Below the pieces are notes generated by a model. The model made no database searches and was not told where the DNA came from. It saw only the letters and a list, made by a program, of their open reading frames with translations. Source: Saccoglossus kowalevskii (Eukaryota; Hemichordata; Enteropneusta; Harrimaniidae). Taken from it: 59,948 nucleotides of DNA. The translations under genes were made by a program, and so were the position numbers. Location: the NCBI RefSeq assembly GCF_000003605.2, contig NW_003108091.1:276119-336066 (forward strand), given 5' to 3'. Shown in pieces: positions 11,983-34,400 of this stretch (the first letter of the stretch is position 1; each line of letters begins with the position of its first letter).

Positions 11983-14900
11983 TTCTTCTATCAGACATTA
12001 AATAATGAACACACGTGACAAATAAGGACAAATTGATTCGTCATCAACGCTCGTTAATTGCGGCTATTAAAAGAAGCTTTGGTGTGAATGGTGATTGATA
12101 AAATAAACATACGACGTATAGAGGGCGTCGTTTTAAAGACCTGCAGCAATGGCCTTGTCAGACTTGGTGATAGACCGGCAGTAAGGCTGGCCGCTACTAC
12201 TTACACAATGCCAACACTCCAAGATGCTGAAGTTCCATTAAATCCTTTGTAAGGGTGGAGTATCCAAAGCCGGTGATGAATGAGTGCAAGTAGGTGTCGT
12301 TCTCACTGCTAGGTTGCCTTTAGCCTCGGGTCAATGGCTGCTATTCAATGACCTTACCTGTGTCTGCGTTAGTCGTGCTCTCTCTGGCGTCATCCCTGGT
12401 TCAGGTAGAGTAATCTACTCCTGGGAAGAAAGCCATGCTAATCTAGCGTTCATAATAACAACTTTGCTTCTATTTGCGCGATAAAATGCTCTATTCATTT
12501 CCCTTTCATTTCCTTTGTCGATCCTCACAAAACAAGGAACAATATAGAACACCCATTTACGGCCAATGCGAACAATTGGTTAACAGAAAGAAGTATTGAC
12601 TAATCATTATTCTTTCACTCCAGTCCTTAATTACAGCCATCTTTATATTGTTATGTTCACTACACGGGTATTTATAGGTCTTCTTAACAATACTACAGCG
12701 CTGCAGTGATTATACACGGTTGTGTAGGTCTGACATTCAAGTTATACGATATCATGGTGGACACGATGTTTTTAATTTTATGATTTTCAACTTTTAACCA
12801 TCTTGCAGAAATAGGCGTAAATCTTAAAATGGTCACAAAATTAACGCTACTGCGAAAATGTTTGAAGAAAATAGTCGATTCTTGTTAACCAACACCAAGT
12901 ACTAGTATGTGACCAGATAGTGCAAAACACAATTGCGGTGGACTTTGCACAAAATGAGTGAAATACGTATGCTTGCATTGACGTTAAATTTTGACTATAA
13001 GTATTTGTGAATTTTGAATTCAGATAAATATGGATTCATATACTCAACTAACTATTAATGTAGTCTCTAAGCTGCGAAAGATCGTTTTTTTTTTTTTGCT
13101 TGAAAAATGTTTTAGTAAAATTTACTGTAATTCACACTGTATGGCAGTTACTTTACGTAAACTTGGACAAAACTAATTGTACGTATTTAATTACTCAATG
13201 CTATTGATGTACAAGAACGTATTGAAGGTCATTTATATCAGAACATAAGCTTCGTTTTAGAATTATTAGTGAACATTGGGGGCGCTATAACATGTTTTCG
13301 AATGAAATATATTAGGGACTATATTTAAAACGTGATTATTTGGTCTCGTGGAAATCGTGGAAAATGTAACATACATATAAAGCTATGTATCGTTTATTAA
13401 TTTAGATAAATGGCGCGATCAAGGAAAGTGTCGATCTAAATTCTAATTATTCGCCTTTCCCTACTGCCCGCGTTGTGTGCACTGCACTTTGGATTTATAT
13501 CCATTGATTTCTATTGAAATTCTAAAAGTGTATTTGTTCCATATTCAATCTGGAAAATTGAGATTAGTATTAATTCTGTGTAGATAGTACGTCAAATTCC
13601 TCAAATCGCGAGACAGAAGTATGCAAATGGTTCGCCTTTGTTTAATTATATTCTCATAAATTTGCAATATAAAACCATGGAACTAGTAACCCAGTTCATG
13701 ATGAAAAAAACAGCTACCAAATGAGTGCGATTTTACCCAGGTAGTGGAGGGGGTAGGCTGGGGTGTGTGACAGATAAATATATGTTGTGATAATGTTGTG
13801 AAGAAGTTTTCATTTGTGGAGAAGTGGAGTGAGTTGATTGTCACCCAGAAGAGGAGATAAGCTAATAATAACATATTAATGGAACAAAATTACAGTTACA
13901 ATTGTTTCATACAATGTGCAAGGTTGAAGCTGATTGGATGAAAAAGTTATAATGAAGGGCAATGATTCATAGACATAATTCTTTCATATCATCCATTTCA
14001 TTCAATGTTAAATATTGTCCAATGTACCAGTAATGCATTCTGTCCACATTTCTATGTAAACTTTAAAAACCATGTGAAAAAATCAAAACGGAGAGAAATT
14101 TAATAACATATTGAGCTAGTATTCTGTAGTACTAGTAATCCCTACTGCGTTTATGGGAATTTCATATTGTACTCATTGGAAGTTAAAAAATGAGTTGCTT
14201 CTGTTTGACCCGGCCTTCTCCCAATGGTAGTTAACCTTTTTATTATATTTTTTTATTGTTACTTATGAATATCTTTTGGTTTTACTTGTCATTATTAAGT
14301 TTGTTATTTATCGTCACTGGTCGCCGTAAATACAACAATTAAAAAATAACAATAAACAAAAATTAGAGCCTATGCCTACATCGGAATTTAATCAGATGGT
14401 TGTTCACTGTGCAGCAAGGCACACGATAAACCACTTACCCCAAAGGTGCCATCACTGAGTTCAATAGCGCCACCACTCGGAACTCTTCAACTCGCAATGG
14501 GTACCGATTTGAAGAAATCGATAATATAATTGGGTGAGATCATCTACTACCGTGTGTCTATTCTGTCCTAACTCATCATTTATATTTGATTACAGAAGTC
14601 CAATTAAATCTCAACTGTATAAATAAATTCCGTAATTTGCTGATGACTAAGTATGAGTGAAACTGGAGGGCTCGCACATTTTCTCGTGCTTTTCCTCGGG
14701 CTATCTAAACTAGTGCTGGCAGTGTGTACATACATGCTTATGTACAATATCATTCTTAGTATGTCATGGGTACATTGGTATGCCACATAATTACGAAATA
14801 AATTTGCATTGTTTCGTTAATTGATAAATACTATTAAATAAATGCATACACAAAAGACAAAAAAAAACTAAATAAATAACACAAAAATTTCAAAATTTTA

Positions 14901-15400
14901 TAAACTATATATAAACTTTGTAATTTTAACATTAAATAACCTTTCAAATTTACCAAATACTTTTTCAATACGTGTTTGAATATCTGTTCTGCTCGTTTTT
15001 ATTGGAACTTGAATGCTGCAACATGTGTTTCCCTGCATATTTTATGATTTTTCCGAGGTTTGGCTAATTTTAGGCGGTTTTAGATTTTTTATATGATGTT
15101 TCTTGTATTGTATATGTGATTTACTCGAGTATAAAAGTTATTTATGACGTCATGAACGAAAAGTTCCAAGTGTAACTGATGAGGTTAGTAAAAAGTTAAG
15201 ATTCAGAATTTATCAAACAAAGGCGTGAAAATTATATACATACCTTCTTTTCTCTATCATGAAAAATATTTCATTTTAATATTAATATTGTTGTTGTTAT
15301 AATCCATACTATTAATACGATCGGGTTATGCTTTGTCTAAAACTGTTGCGTTACATGTTCTCGTCACGGTCCATATTGCATCGTGTTTCCCACACTTCAG
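11983..15400. other. Upstream flank of PKDCC, non-coding
   Basis: No coding similarity was seen. The region directly upstream of 11983 presumably holds the PKDCC 5' UTR and promoter, but no element can be assigned. Short ORFs here are unremarkable. Confidence 0.45.
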
Positions 15401-15748
15401 CGGCAAAACCTGAGCATTTTACAAAAAATTCAATATTCTAGTTGTGTACACATGGAAGTTATGTATGAAGTCCGACTAATTATTGGCGTTCACGTCGTCG
15501 GGACTGAATCTCGACACGTGCCGAGATTTGCTGTCTGGACGCTGAGCACGAACCGAAATCATGCCCTCGGTGTTGAACTTAAGAGAACATAAAAATGTAA
15601 TGAACGAAATCAAAGGAAAGCAGGACGTTGTCGGCGACATATATTTATGTGGTGCTGCAACCGGTTTCTTTTTGAAAATGCTACATCGACGTGATAAAAT
15701 GGCCGTTTTTCGAATAATTTTATCTACACGTCCATATGCACTCACAAT

Positions 15749-15868
15749 AAACACCATAAAAGCAAATGGATATGATTTCAATAAAGTTATTATTATTATC
15801 ATCATATGCGTATTGCCTGCCATGCTTGGGTATAAAATAACAGATCGACAAATCTGCTGCGTTCACGT
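15749..15868. repeat. 120-bp direct repeat, left copy flanking the LINE
   Basis: It runs from aaacaccataaaagc to gctgcgttcacgt and matches 20026-20145 with about three differences over 120 bp. The two copies bracket the Tx1/L1-type LINE remnant. Each contains an (ATT)n-like tract and AATAAAG. Confidence 0.85.
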
Positions 15869-16020
15869 GGAACAATTATATTTATTAATATCTATATTCA
15901 CATATTATCTTGAGCACATATGCTGCATTTGTTTGCAACTTGTAAAAACTAAACGAGTTGCTTTTTTTCGTGTTTAATATATTTTGTTGTACCCATTTGA
16001 TTTTGTATATCGTGTCTTAA

Positions 16021-19000
16021 ATGTCAAAGGTCAAAACTATATCACTCAATGTACGAGGTATTAGAGAATAGCAAAAAAAGAAAAGAAGTTTGTAAATATG
16101 TGCGTAGGCAAAAGGCAGATATTATGTTATTACAGGAAACGTATTCTAATCAGTGTATCGAAAATAGATTGAAATCTGATTGGGAGGGAGAACTATTTCT
16201 ATCACATGGTACAACCCACAGTGTTGGTACAGCTATCATGCTTAAAAATAATGATGATCTGAAGATTGGTAGACTGGTTAAAGACGTGCAAGGTAGATAT
16301 GTTATTTTAAAACTCTGTAAGGGTAATTATTCATTTGTCATCGCTAATGTATATGCCCCAAACGGTAGTAGAGAACAAGAAATATTCTACACGTGTTTCA
16401 GTTCTATCTCAGACTAGTAATACAATATAACTAGTCTGAGGTTCTATACTGAACCAGAATTTCCCGCACTCAAATGTAATCATTGCAGGTGATTTTAACG
16501 TTCCCCTTGACCCAATTATTGATAGACGTGGACTTTATTTGGACAATAAACGTCCGGCTAGGAAAGCAGTCCACACTCTTATGAATAATTTAAAATTAAT
16601 TGACGCATACAGACAGCTAAATCCAACAAACTTTCGTTTGACATGGAGACGGGGAAATTCTGGTTCAAGGATAGATTATTTTTTGATACCAGAATATTTG
16701 CTTAATCTCGTTAAAAAATGTGACAGTGTTCTCAGTATCCGTACAGATCATAGTATGGTTACAATTATATCTGATACCCCCGACACCTCAAGAGGTCCTG
16801 GGTTTTGGAAATTTAACTGCAGCCTTCTGACTGATGAAAACTTTGTTGAAGAAATGAAAGCCCTGATATCTGATGTACTGAAAGAGAGCCAAAGTTCAGC
16901 ATATAATGCTCATCGAAATTTTGAATATTTGAAATATTACATTAGAGAAAAAAACAATACTTTATAGTAAGAAAAAAAACAGCTCCTCACTTTGGAAAAT
17001 GATCTGAACAAAAAACTTCACCGACTAGAAGAGCAGATCGATGAAACTCTAGACGAGAATATTTTGGCACAGTACGAAGGAGTAAAAAATGATCTAGAGA
17101 TTGGTACCAAGGAGAAAAAAGTACTAATTTTTTCTGAATCTAGAAAAACGAAATTATAATAAGAAATCTGTTTCAAAACTTAATCATGAAGGTAAAGAAA
17201 CCACAAACCACAGACAAATCACAACCATTTTGCGCGATTTCTACGTGAAGCTTTATTCATCAAAATCAGAAGTTAATTTAGACAGTTATGATAACATTCT
17301 AAATGTATCTTTTATACCGACTCTTAATACTAAGAAACTGAATTTGTGTGAAGGTGAAATCACTAAAACGGAATTGTTGGAGGCTTTAAAAAATACCCCT
17401 AAAAATAAAACTCCTGGCAGTGATGGTATTTTTTATCTTTTCTTTTGGGAAGATCTTGGCGACTCGATCCTAAATTCGTTAAATTATGCATATAATAATG
17501 GCTCTCTCTTAGTTACACAATGACAGGCTGTGGTAATTCTACTACCAAAACCTGAAAAAGACCTACTTCAAATTAATAACTGGAGGCCGATCTCATTATT
17601 AAACACAAATTATAAACTAGCAAGTCGTTGCATGGGTAGGCGGATCACAGAAAACATTCGTTTATTAAGTGACATTATTGAATGGTGTGAAGAAACAGGG
17701 AACAAAGGTGCACTACTGTTTTTAGATTATGCAAAAGCCTTCGAATCGTTAGAGTGGCCCTTTCTTTTTAGAGCCTTACAACTTTTTCGTTTTAGCCCGT
17801 CATTAATTAGATGGGTTAAGACTTTTTATACAAACATCCAAAGTTGTGTAATCAATAGGGGTACCAGTACTGGGTGGTTTAATCTGCATAAAGATGTAAG
17901 ACAGGGATGCCTTCTGTCAACTGCACTTTTTGCCATTTCGATCGAGTTATTAGTTATCCCATATTAGAAGTAACGACCTTGTTAAAGGTATTATTTTACC
18001 CTCTGGTCATCAACAAAAATAATCTGCTTATGCAGATGATACAACACTGATTCTTAGAGATAGTTCTTCCATTAAAATTTCTCTAAATGAATATTTTGTC
18101 AATTTTTTCCAACTTATCTGGTTTAGCGCTTAACTTAGATAAAACAGAACTTGTACTTCTTGGTAACCAGAAAGGGGTATGGGAGCTTCCACGGGGCCTA
18201 AGACAAATAATCCGGTAAGAGTCCTAGGTGCTTATTTGGGCCATAATAAAGTAGAAAATGAAAGACTAAACTTTGTGGATAATCTACAAAAAATGAAAAA
18301 TAAACTAAACATTTGGAAATCATGGGACTTGACCATCTAAGGAAAAGCTATTTTAGGAAAGTGCTTTTTAATCTACATTATGAATAGTTTATCAGTACCA
18401 ATCCAACTTGAAGTAGTTAAACAAGCCAGCTCTTTTCTATTTAATTTTCTGTGGGGAGGTAAAAAGAATCATGTTAAAAATTCAACTATGATTGGAGACG
18501 ATTCACAGGGTGGTGTAAAAATGATGGACCTTGAACTAATGAACAAGGCATTAAAATTATCTTGGATTAACACAATCATAGACTCACAAGCACCATGGAC
18601 GCACATACCAAACTATTTCTTTAATAAATTGGGCGGATTGAAATTTCTTTTGAACTGTGATTATTCTGCTGATCGTCTTCCAGTCAATTTCCCTAGCTTT
18701 TACAAAGAAATTCTTACATTTTGGGCAGAATTTACCAAAAAATGTAATGATCCTGTGAATGACCGGCCTAATCAATACATTATCTGGAATAATAAAAATA
18801 TACTCGTGGGAGGTAAGTCTGTTTTCTACCGCAACTGGATAAATAGAGGAGTAAAATCCGTGAGCAATTTCGGAAATATTCTGACTTACAATCAACTTAA
18901 AAGTAAATATAATATAAAAGTCGATTTTCTCACTTACAATAGCATTATAGCTGCTATACCCAGTCAATGGAAAAAGAATTTAAAAAGTGATATCTTACCC

Positions 19001-19643
19001 GTGCGACAGAAAGAGAATGTGACCTCTAAACTGTCAAATATAAATGTCAACATTTTTATAACGATCCGAAAACTAATAAATTTGAAAAAAGCATCTGCCA
19101 TAGACACTTTCAACAGAAGGGGATATGTGGGACACGTTGAATGGCGGGCAATTTGTTTAAGGTGAAGCAAATAACTGCTCAAGAAAAATTGTGCGATTTT
19201 CAATATAAAATACTCCATCGTATTCTCGCAACAAATTCATTTCTAAAATGAATGATGATGATAAATGTAATCACTGTGACCAGACAGAGGATTTACAACA
19301 TTTGTTGTGGGAATGTAAGAAGAGTAGAACATTTTGGGACTCTTTCAAAACTTTATGGACAAAAATCACGTTTATAGACACTGCACTTGGAAAGAATTAT
19401 GTTATTTTCAATACTATAGAAGGAATTCAATCAAAGGCCTTGTGGGAGCATCTAATACTACTTGGAAAATATGAATTGTACAGAGTAAGATTTAACAATC
19501 TCAAACCAAATGTTAATACTTATATTGAGAGTATAAAACAAATAATAGTCCTGGAGAAACGTATGGCAAAAACAAACCAACATTATGGAGAGTTTATAGA
19601 TAAATGGAAGAAAGCTTTATTGTATTTTAAAATCGCACACTAA
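16021..19643 (+). pseudogene. Decayed LINE ORF2 (endonuclease + reverse transcriptase), Tx1/L1-like clade
   Basis: This is non-LTR retrotransposon ORF2. The apurinic endonuclease begins ISLNVRGIRE at 16021, then ADIMLLQETY, AGDFNVPLD, and SRIDYFLIP with RTDHSMV. The RT follows with NKTPGSDG (about 17410), NNWRPISLLN (about 17575), LFLDYAKAFESL (about 17720), RQGCLLS (about 17900) and YADD (18029-18040). The C-terminal connection has FLWGGKK and a CNHC...H...C zinc-knuckle-like motif (about 19264-19316). It is dead: a frameshift near 16070, a 33-bp palindromic insertion at 16408-16440, stops at 16965 and 17521, a further break after 17964, and an apparent in-frame deletion between RT blocks 2 and 3 (MGRRITENIRLL joins directly, without the usual GF.KGR segment). 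No ORF1 was seen upstream. Clade assignment is from motif style only. Confidence 0.9.
16401..16447. mobile_element. 33-bp palindromic insertion with 7-bp target duplication (copy B)
   Basis: The insert at 16408-16440 has 11-bp perfect inverted ends, CTCAGACTAGT and ACTAGTCTGAG, around an 11-bp centre. Direct repeats gttctat (16401-16407 and 16441-16447) flank it. The endonuclease frame stops at the insert (TAG at 16415-16417). Excising insert plus one repeat (40 bp) brings the upstream frame into register with the downstream one, so this is an insertion into a once-open frame. Confidence 0.8.
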
Positions 19644-20025
19644 TTTAAATTTAAAGAAATCTGATTATTTTCTTAAATGTAATTTTTCTTTATCTGCCAA
19701 TAAAGTATGTACTTCATTCTTTTGACCTTGTGTTTTGTATTGTTTATATAGTTAAAAAAAACTTTATTACATGTTGCAAATTTCATAAGTAACGGTTGAG
19801 AATAACTTTAGAATTTTTTTTAAGGTTTTCGAAATTAAGTATTTAAATTGTTGTTGATTAAAATTAAGACTCATAAATCTATAGTGCATACCTCTTAAGA
19901 GGATATTAAATATGCTTACACTAAGTTATTGGTTAATTCTCTTTATCTGACGTCAAATAGCTATGTACCTTGTGTGTGTTTTTTCTTTTGTGTTATGTAA
20001 TGGTTTATGTAGTTGAAATAAAAAA

Positions 20026-20145
20026 AAACACCATAAAAGCAAATGGATATGATTTCAATAAAGTTGTTATTATTATCATCATATGCGTATTGCTTGCCAT
20101 GTTTGGGTATAAAATAACAGATCGACAAATCTGCTGCGTTCACGT
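20026..20145. repeat. 120-bp direct repeat, right copy flanking the LINE
   Basis: It is the near-identical partner of 15749-15868, 4.28 kb downstream, in the same orientation, and is preceded by an A-rich run (20019-20028). A LINE 3' tail with a similar ttgtgtt...gtttatatagtt motif occurs at about 19728-19760 and again at about 19970-20020. The right copy and its lead-in may therefore be the 3' end of a related element. Confidence 0.8.
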
Positions 20146-20335
20146 TAGTCGGAATCCACATCGGGACCCACTCGGCTCGTGCCTAAATCACGCCCTCATT
20201 CGTCGATCTGTTAGTTCCATTGGTAGCATCGTTGGAATGTGTACAAAGCAAACAAACAGTGTTAATGTAATATTTTTTCTAAAGTAGAAAATATACCATT
20301 ATAATGAGTTTGATTATTAGTGATTTATTTTATGG

Positions 20336-20702
20336 CTTATGTATTCATCGTCCAGTCATCCATGCCAAACCATTCTCATCTCATATGCTATTGCCATCCA
20401 CAAGGCCTTTACACTTGGTATTTGTGGTAGTTTACATCATTGGTTATCATCTTACCTAAGTCATAGGCAGCAGAGAGTAGTTTTAGGTGGTTACGTGTCT
20501 AAATGGTTTCCCGCATTGTCTGGTGTACCTCAGGGGTCACTCCTGGGGCCTTTGTAATTTGTTACGTATATTAGTGACATCACCCACCTTGATATCTCTG
20601 CCAATCTTACTTTACGCTGACGATACCAAGCTTTATAGGTCTATTACATCTCCAACTGACAGTCACACTTTGCAAACTGGTCTTAATAAGTTTGTAGAGT
20701 GA
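20336..20702 (+). pseudogene. Non-LTR reverse transcriptase fragment, CR1/Jockey-like
   Basis: Two overlapping frames give HHWLSSYLSHRQQRVVLGG, then ALSGVPQGSLLGPL (RT block 4), then ILLYADDTKLYRSI (catalytic YADD, block 5). A frame change lies between them at about 20540-20560. It is a different family from the neighbouring Tx1/L1-like copy, to judge by GVPQGS and the YLS.R.Q motif. It breaks off close to the CTCAGACTAGT half-repeat at 20735. Confidence 0.85.
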
Positions 20703-20734
20703 TGCGACCTTTAGAAATTATCACTCAATTTAGA

Positions 20735-20751
20735 CTCAGACTAGTAATGCA
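20735..20751 (+). repeat. Half copy (C) of the CTCAGACTAGT palindrome
   Basis: CTCAGACTAGTAATGCAA matches the left half of copy B (one difference in 17) but no ACTAGTCTGAG right end follows. Instead a degenerate direct copy, CAGACTGGTAA, begins at about 20753. It lies just past the RT fragment. Confidence 0.55.
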
Positions 20752-21960
20752 ACAGACTGGTAACGCGGTATGATAAGTCACGCAATGACTCGAAAATCGT
20801 TTTGAGCCCTACCTCCTTATTTTATGACACATGTATAACTAACAGAACTCTAGTCTTCCAAGCGGGACTCATTCGATGTTTTATTTGAAATGAATAGTTG
20901 TTTTCCTTTTTTTAAATGTTGTTATGCCCTGCGACAGTTCTCTATCATATGGCAATATCCTGGCGTCAACCAGGCCCGGTCGAACACGAGCACCTGCGGA
21001 CCTTAACCAAAGTTCCCCCACATCCCCTCTATAGACGAACATTTTTAGGTAATTTTTCGTTGAACCAAGATATCTCACGTATAAGTTCCACCATACTGTA
21101 AATAATGCATATATGATATTTATGAATAATTAACCGTACGTGACATGAACGCGGCCGGACATCGCATAATCTAACAGTCAATTAAAAATATATGTTGCTG
21201 TGAAATTGTTTAAAAGAACAACAACAATAAGTCATTTTTATTGTATTTATTCAACCTCAGTAGAATGACTACCTTCTATATTTAAACTTACCAAAGTTAT
21301 TTCATTACATAAAGGTGGATCTTATGACCTGTGTAATATTCGTGAGATTTCAATTCTTGTTATAGCTATAGTTGAGCTGTGCGATGGATTAATTGGCATT
21401 ATGGATGATGACTTATTGCGTGGTTTGGTTTTTTTGTGGATTTGGCGTTGCAATGTCTCATATGTTATATGTTGGCTGATTGAGAGGAAATTTTTGTTTT
21501 GTTTTGTTTATTTATTGAATTTCTGTGTACAGCTATTTGAAATGTACGTGCGTGGAAGCATAGACTGAGTAGACTTCTATGTACGGTCGTTTCAAGTCAC
21601 TTATAATATCAGACCGTGATACAATGCGTCATTGTGTTAGATCACGATTTTATTTTGTTGTTTTTTTGCATCCGGGATACGCAAGTGAGGTGCAGCTCCA
21701 GCGCCCCCAGTCTGATCTAGATTGGATTATACCACTTTACGTAGGTAAGGCATTCCATCATTGAACATAACGAATTAATCATTGGCGTGGTATAATACAA
21801 GTGGATCAAAAATTGGATAGAAAATTATTAGAATAATATACAAGCTACTTTTTATATTTTTACATACAGTGTAGTACGTGTTTTTGCTCTTGGCGAGATA
21901 CAACACCCCTATTAGAAATAAATACGCTAACTTCTAAATAAGGCAAATGGCTGCCAAGTG

Positions 21961-21968
21961 TGACGTCA
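21961..21968. promoter_or_regulatory. Perfect CRE-type site TGACGTCA upstream of PPP1CB start
   Basis: The palindromic CREB/ATF consensus lies 16 bp before the PPP1CB start codon, so it is in the proximal promoter or 5' UTR. Such sites are common near starts of housekeeping genes; function here is inferred. Confidence 0.4.
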
Positions 21969-21984
21969 GTGCAGGCAACACAAA

Positions 21985-31459
<9,475 letters not shown>

Positions 31460-34400
31460 ACCGTGTATATTTATAAGATTGGTGTAGTAATCAAATTCCA
31501 GAGCAGGACAAAAACACATGATTAACTGAGCACTCCTCTGTGTGATAAAAACCTAGTTTGAAATACCATCTTACCATGCATTTATAACATAGCTGTAATT
31601 AATTTTGAACAGACAAGCACTATATGTATTCAGACATGGCATGACTTGTGTGCAGTCTCCATCTTGGTAATATCAATCATAACTTGTAATGTTATATTAA
31701 TATTTTTGACTGTCATTGCCATATCAGAATTACTTTCCGTTGGGATGGTCCGCCATTTGAAGACTTTGAATGTAACGATTTGACAAATTTCGCAGTAGTA
31801 TTGCATTTGTAGTGTGATTGCTGTGTGTATTTTGCTATTAACTTGAAAAGCGTTACTTCTGTGTCATTTGATAATATCTTGTGGTTGTTGTCGTCTCTGG
31901 AATTTTATTTTTTAATTTAAGGCGGGGGGGAGGGGGGATAATATTTATAGATTTGCTGTGTTAACATTCATTAACATGTAGTATGGGTTATGGACCCAAA
32001 TCTATAGGAGATTTTACTGGATGTACCAAGTTGTCAGGTTGCTACATGTACAAAAATAACTGTTGGCTCTATGACATCACTGGTTAGCTCCATGCATAGA
32101 TGCTGTATTGGGTGGGAGGGGTTGGAGTCGGGATAATACTAGATCCTTTATTAAATCCAATTACGTGAGTGAAACCTCTTTTCAAAGGAAAAAATTACAA
32201 CTTTGCCTGACGCAATTATTCTGTGAACTAGTTCAATTGATAAATGGAACAAAACTGCTTGTTAATATGCACACTCATTAATATGTTAACAATTCTTTGA
32301 GTTTGTCGAACACTGTGACATGCAGTAGAAAATGCAACTAAGTTGTTGTATTAAGTGTTTTCTTGACTACTCACATTATTTAATCAAGACATTGAAAGAA
32401 TTATATCATTATACCCATACTGTAGTATTACGAAAAAAATGGTTCTCCTACATCTTCTTGCTGTGACTTTTTTTGCGGTCTTCTTATTTTATAAAAAATG
32501 GTTGTACACTTTGAAGGCAGCTGTGTATTGGGAGGGGTAAACATAGTCTTTCAATTTGAGGGATACAGAAGAGGTGTGGGTGGGTTGAGATGTTGTCCCA
32601 CCAATAAATTGTTGAAACCTTTTTTTTCTCATCAAAACATAACCTTGTTGAGTAACTCTTGATGTATGTTCATGGTGTATTTTCTGTTCAAATTTCCAAC
32701 AACGTTGCACACTTTCAATACGCACCTGGTGATAGTACCAAGTTGCAATTTTTTCTGCCACTATGGTGATGAAGCAACTGCCATTTTTAAGTTGTACCTT
32801 ACATGTCCAGTTTTTCTTCTTATGACAATTACAAAAAAACTCTTTTTGAAAAATCTGGTCAATACCCACACAATATCAACATAATGGTACAACTTTTAAA
32901 ACGGAACATGTTAGTGGCTGGTACAAGTGCAATGTCCCCAATCAAAAACTAGTGAAAGAGTCAACAAAGCACGAGTAAAACAAATCAAGTTACTGGGTAT
33001 ATTTATTGAAATTCTACCACTAATGAATGTTGTTTGTCTTCAATAAAGATGCAATCTCTGCTTAAGCCGAGAATAATTTCACTTGCAATTATAGACCGCC
33101 GCATTGACGTCATCTGTTTATTTTTTTGTACAACCAGCATGTGAATGTCTATTAACAACTGTCACTGGGTGATCAGCACCAGCTCATAATCTGCTGTAAA
33201 TTGATTAATGGGGTCACACATATGTGTATTTTAACAAAAGCATCAAATAAGTGTGACGGCCTATACATGGTTTGTAATTGATTTGTAATGCTTGTTGCAC
33301 TCTATCACTTTCTTTTTGTCATTACTCTCAACACTGCTTATTATATTATAATGTATTTTTTTTTTCAAAGCATAATATTCAAAACTTTCTGAATGTTTAG
33401 TAAAAACCTTTTTTTATTCATAGTTGTTACAACAGTGTGTTTCTTGGTTGTGTTCTAGAAAAATCCTTCCCTTCTAGTTGTCTTGCATGGCTGATTAAAG
33501 AAAAATGAAAGAAACCAGCATGTTTCAGCCATTGTTCAATGAGATGCACATTTATATGGGAGCACTTAAGTTGCATTTTGTATGGTAATAAAATATTTCT
33601 GTATATGGACATGTCTTCAATCCTCAAATTACATAGCCTGGAATGTAGCAATTCTGAGAATACATTCAGAAATGTTCGGGCGAATCGATATGTAACTATT
33701 TCATCTGCACAGAATTGTGTCATCACTGATTGGTTGTTGCCATGACTTAAGTACATTACCAAGGCCCGTCCTCAACACTCCAGATCAATGCATTAGTCTA
33801 TTGCTTTAGACTTTTCAAGTATTACAATTATAGACTAAATCATATTTGAGTTGCACAACTGATTATCAAACAGTAATAGAGTGAATGTGGTAGACTATTA
33901 AAACCAACTTTGAGCATTCATGTAAGAGCAAACTTTACTAATGGAAATTCAATAATTTCACTACATTCAAACTTACCTAACCTAACCAAAATCCAATGCG
34001 AGAGCATTGAATTAACTCTGCCAACCATTTGAGTTGGACCTTAGTTCAGAAAATAGCACCCCAAGTTGCCAATAAAGTTTGTTAACTAAGGGATCAACAT
34101 CACCACCACCGGTATCTCCAGTTCTGATCTTTCTGACAGTCATATTTAGCCAAAAAGCAGGCTGTCCAAAACAAAATCCTACTTCAGTGGTGCTGGTTGC
34201 TGCTGAGGTCGCAAGTGTCATGGAGCCGACAAAGACTAGGCATCATGAGATGGACACTTATCCAAAATAAAAAAAAGTGGGGGGGGGGGGGACATCAAGG
34301 GAAACAAAGCACTACATGAACATACTGAAGATTTGTGCCTCCAGAAGAGCTACTTTGCTTTCTAGACAATATTCAAACAAGAAAGTTCTACTTTATTGCT

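Noticed and set aside
15561..15977. 138-residue plus-strand ORF before the LINE, possible ORF1
   Set aside because: About a third of it lies in the 120-bp direct repeat that recurs after the LINE, and it lacks coiled-coil or RRM-like features of an ORF1 protein.
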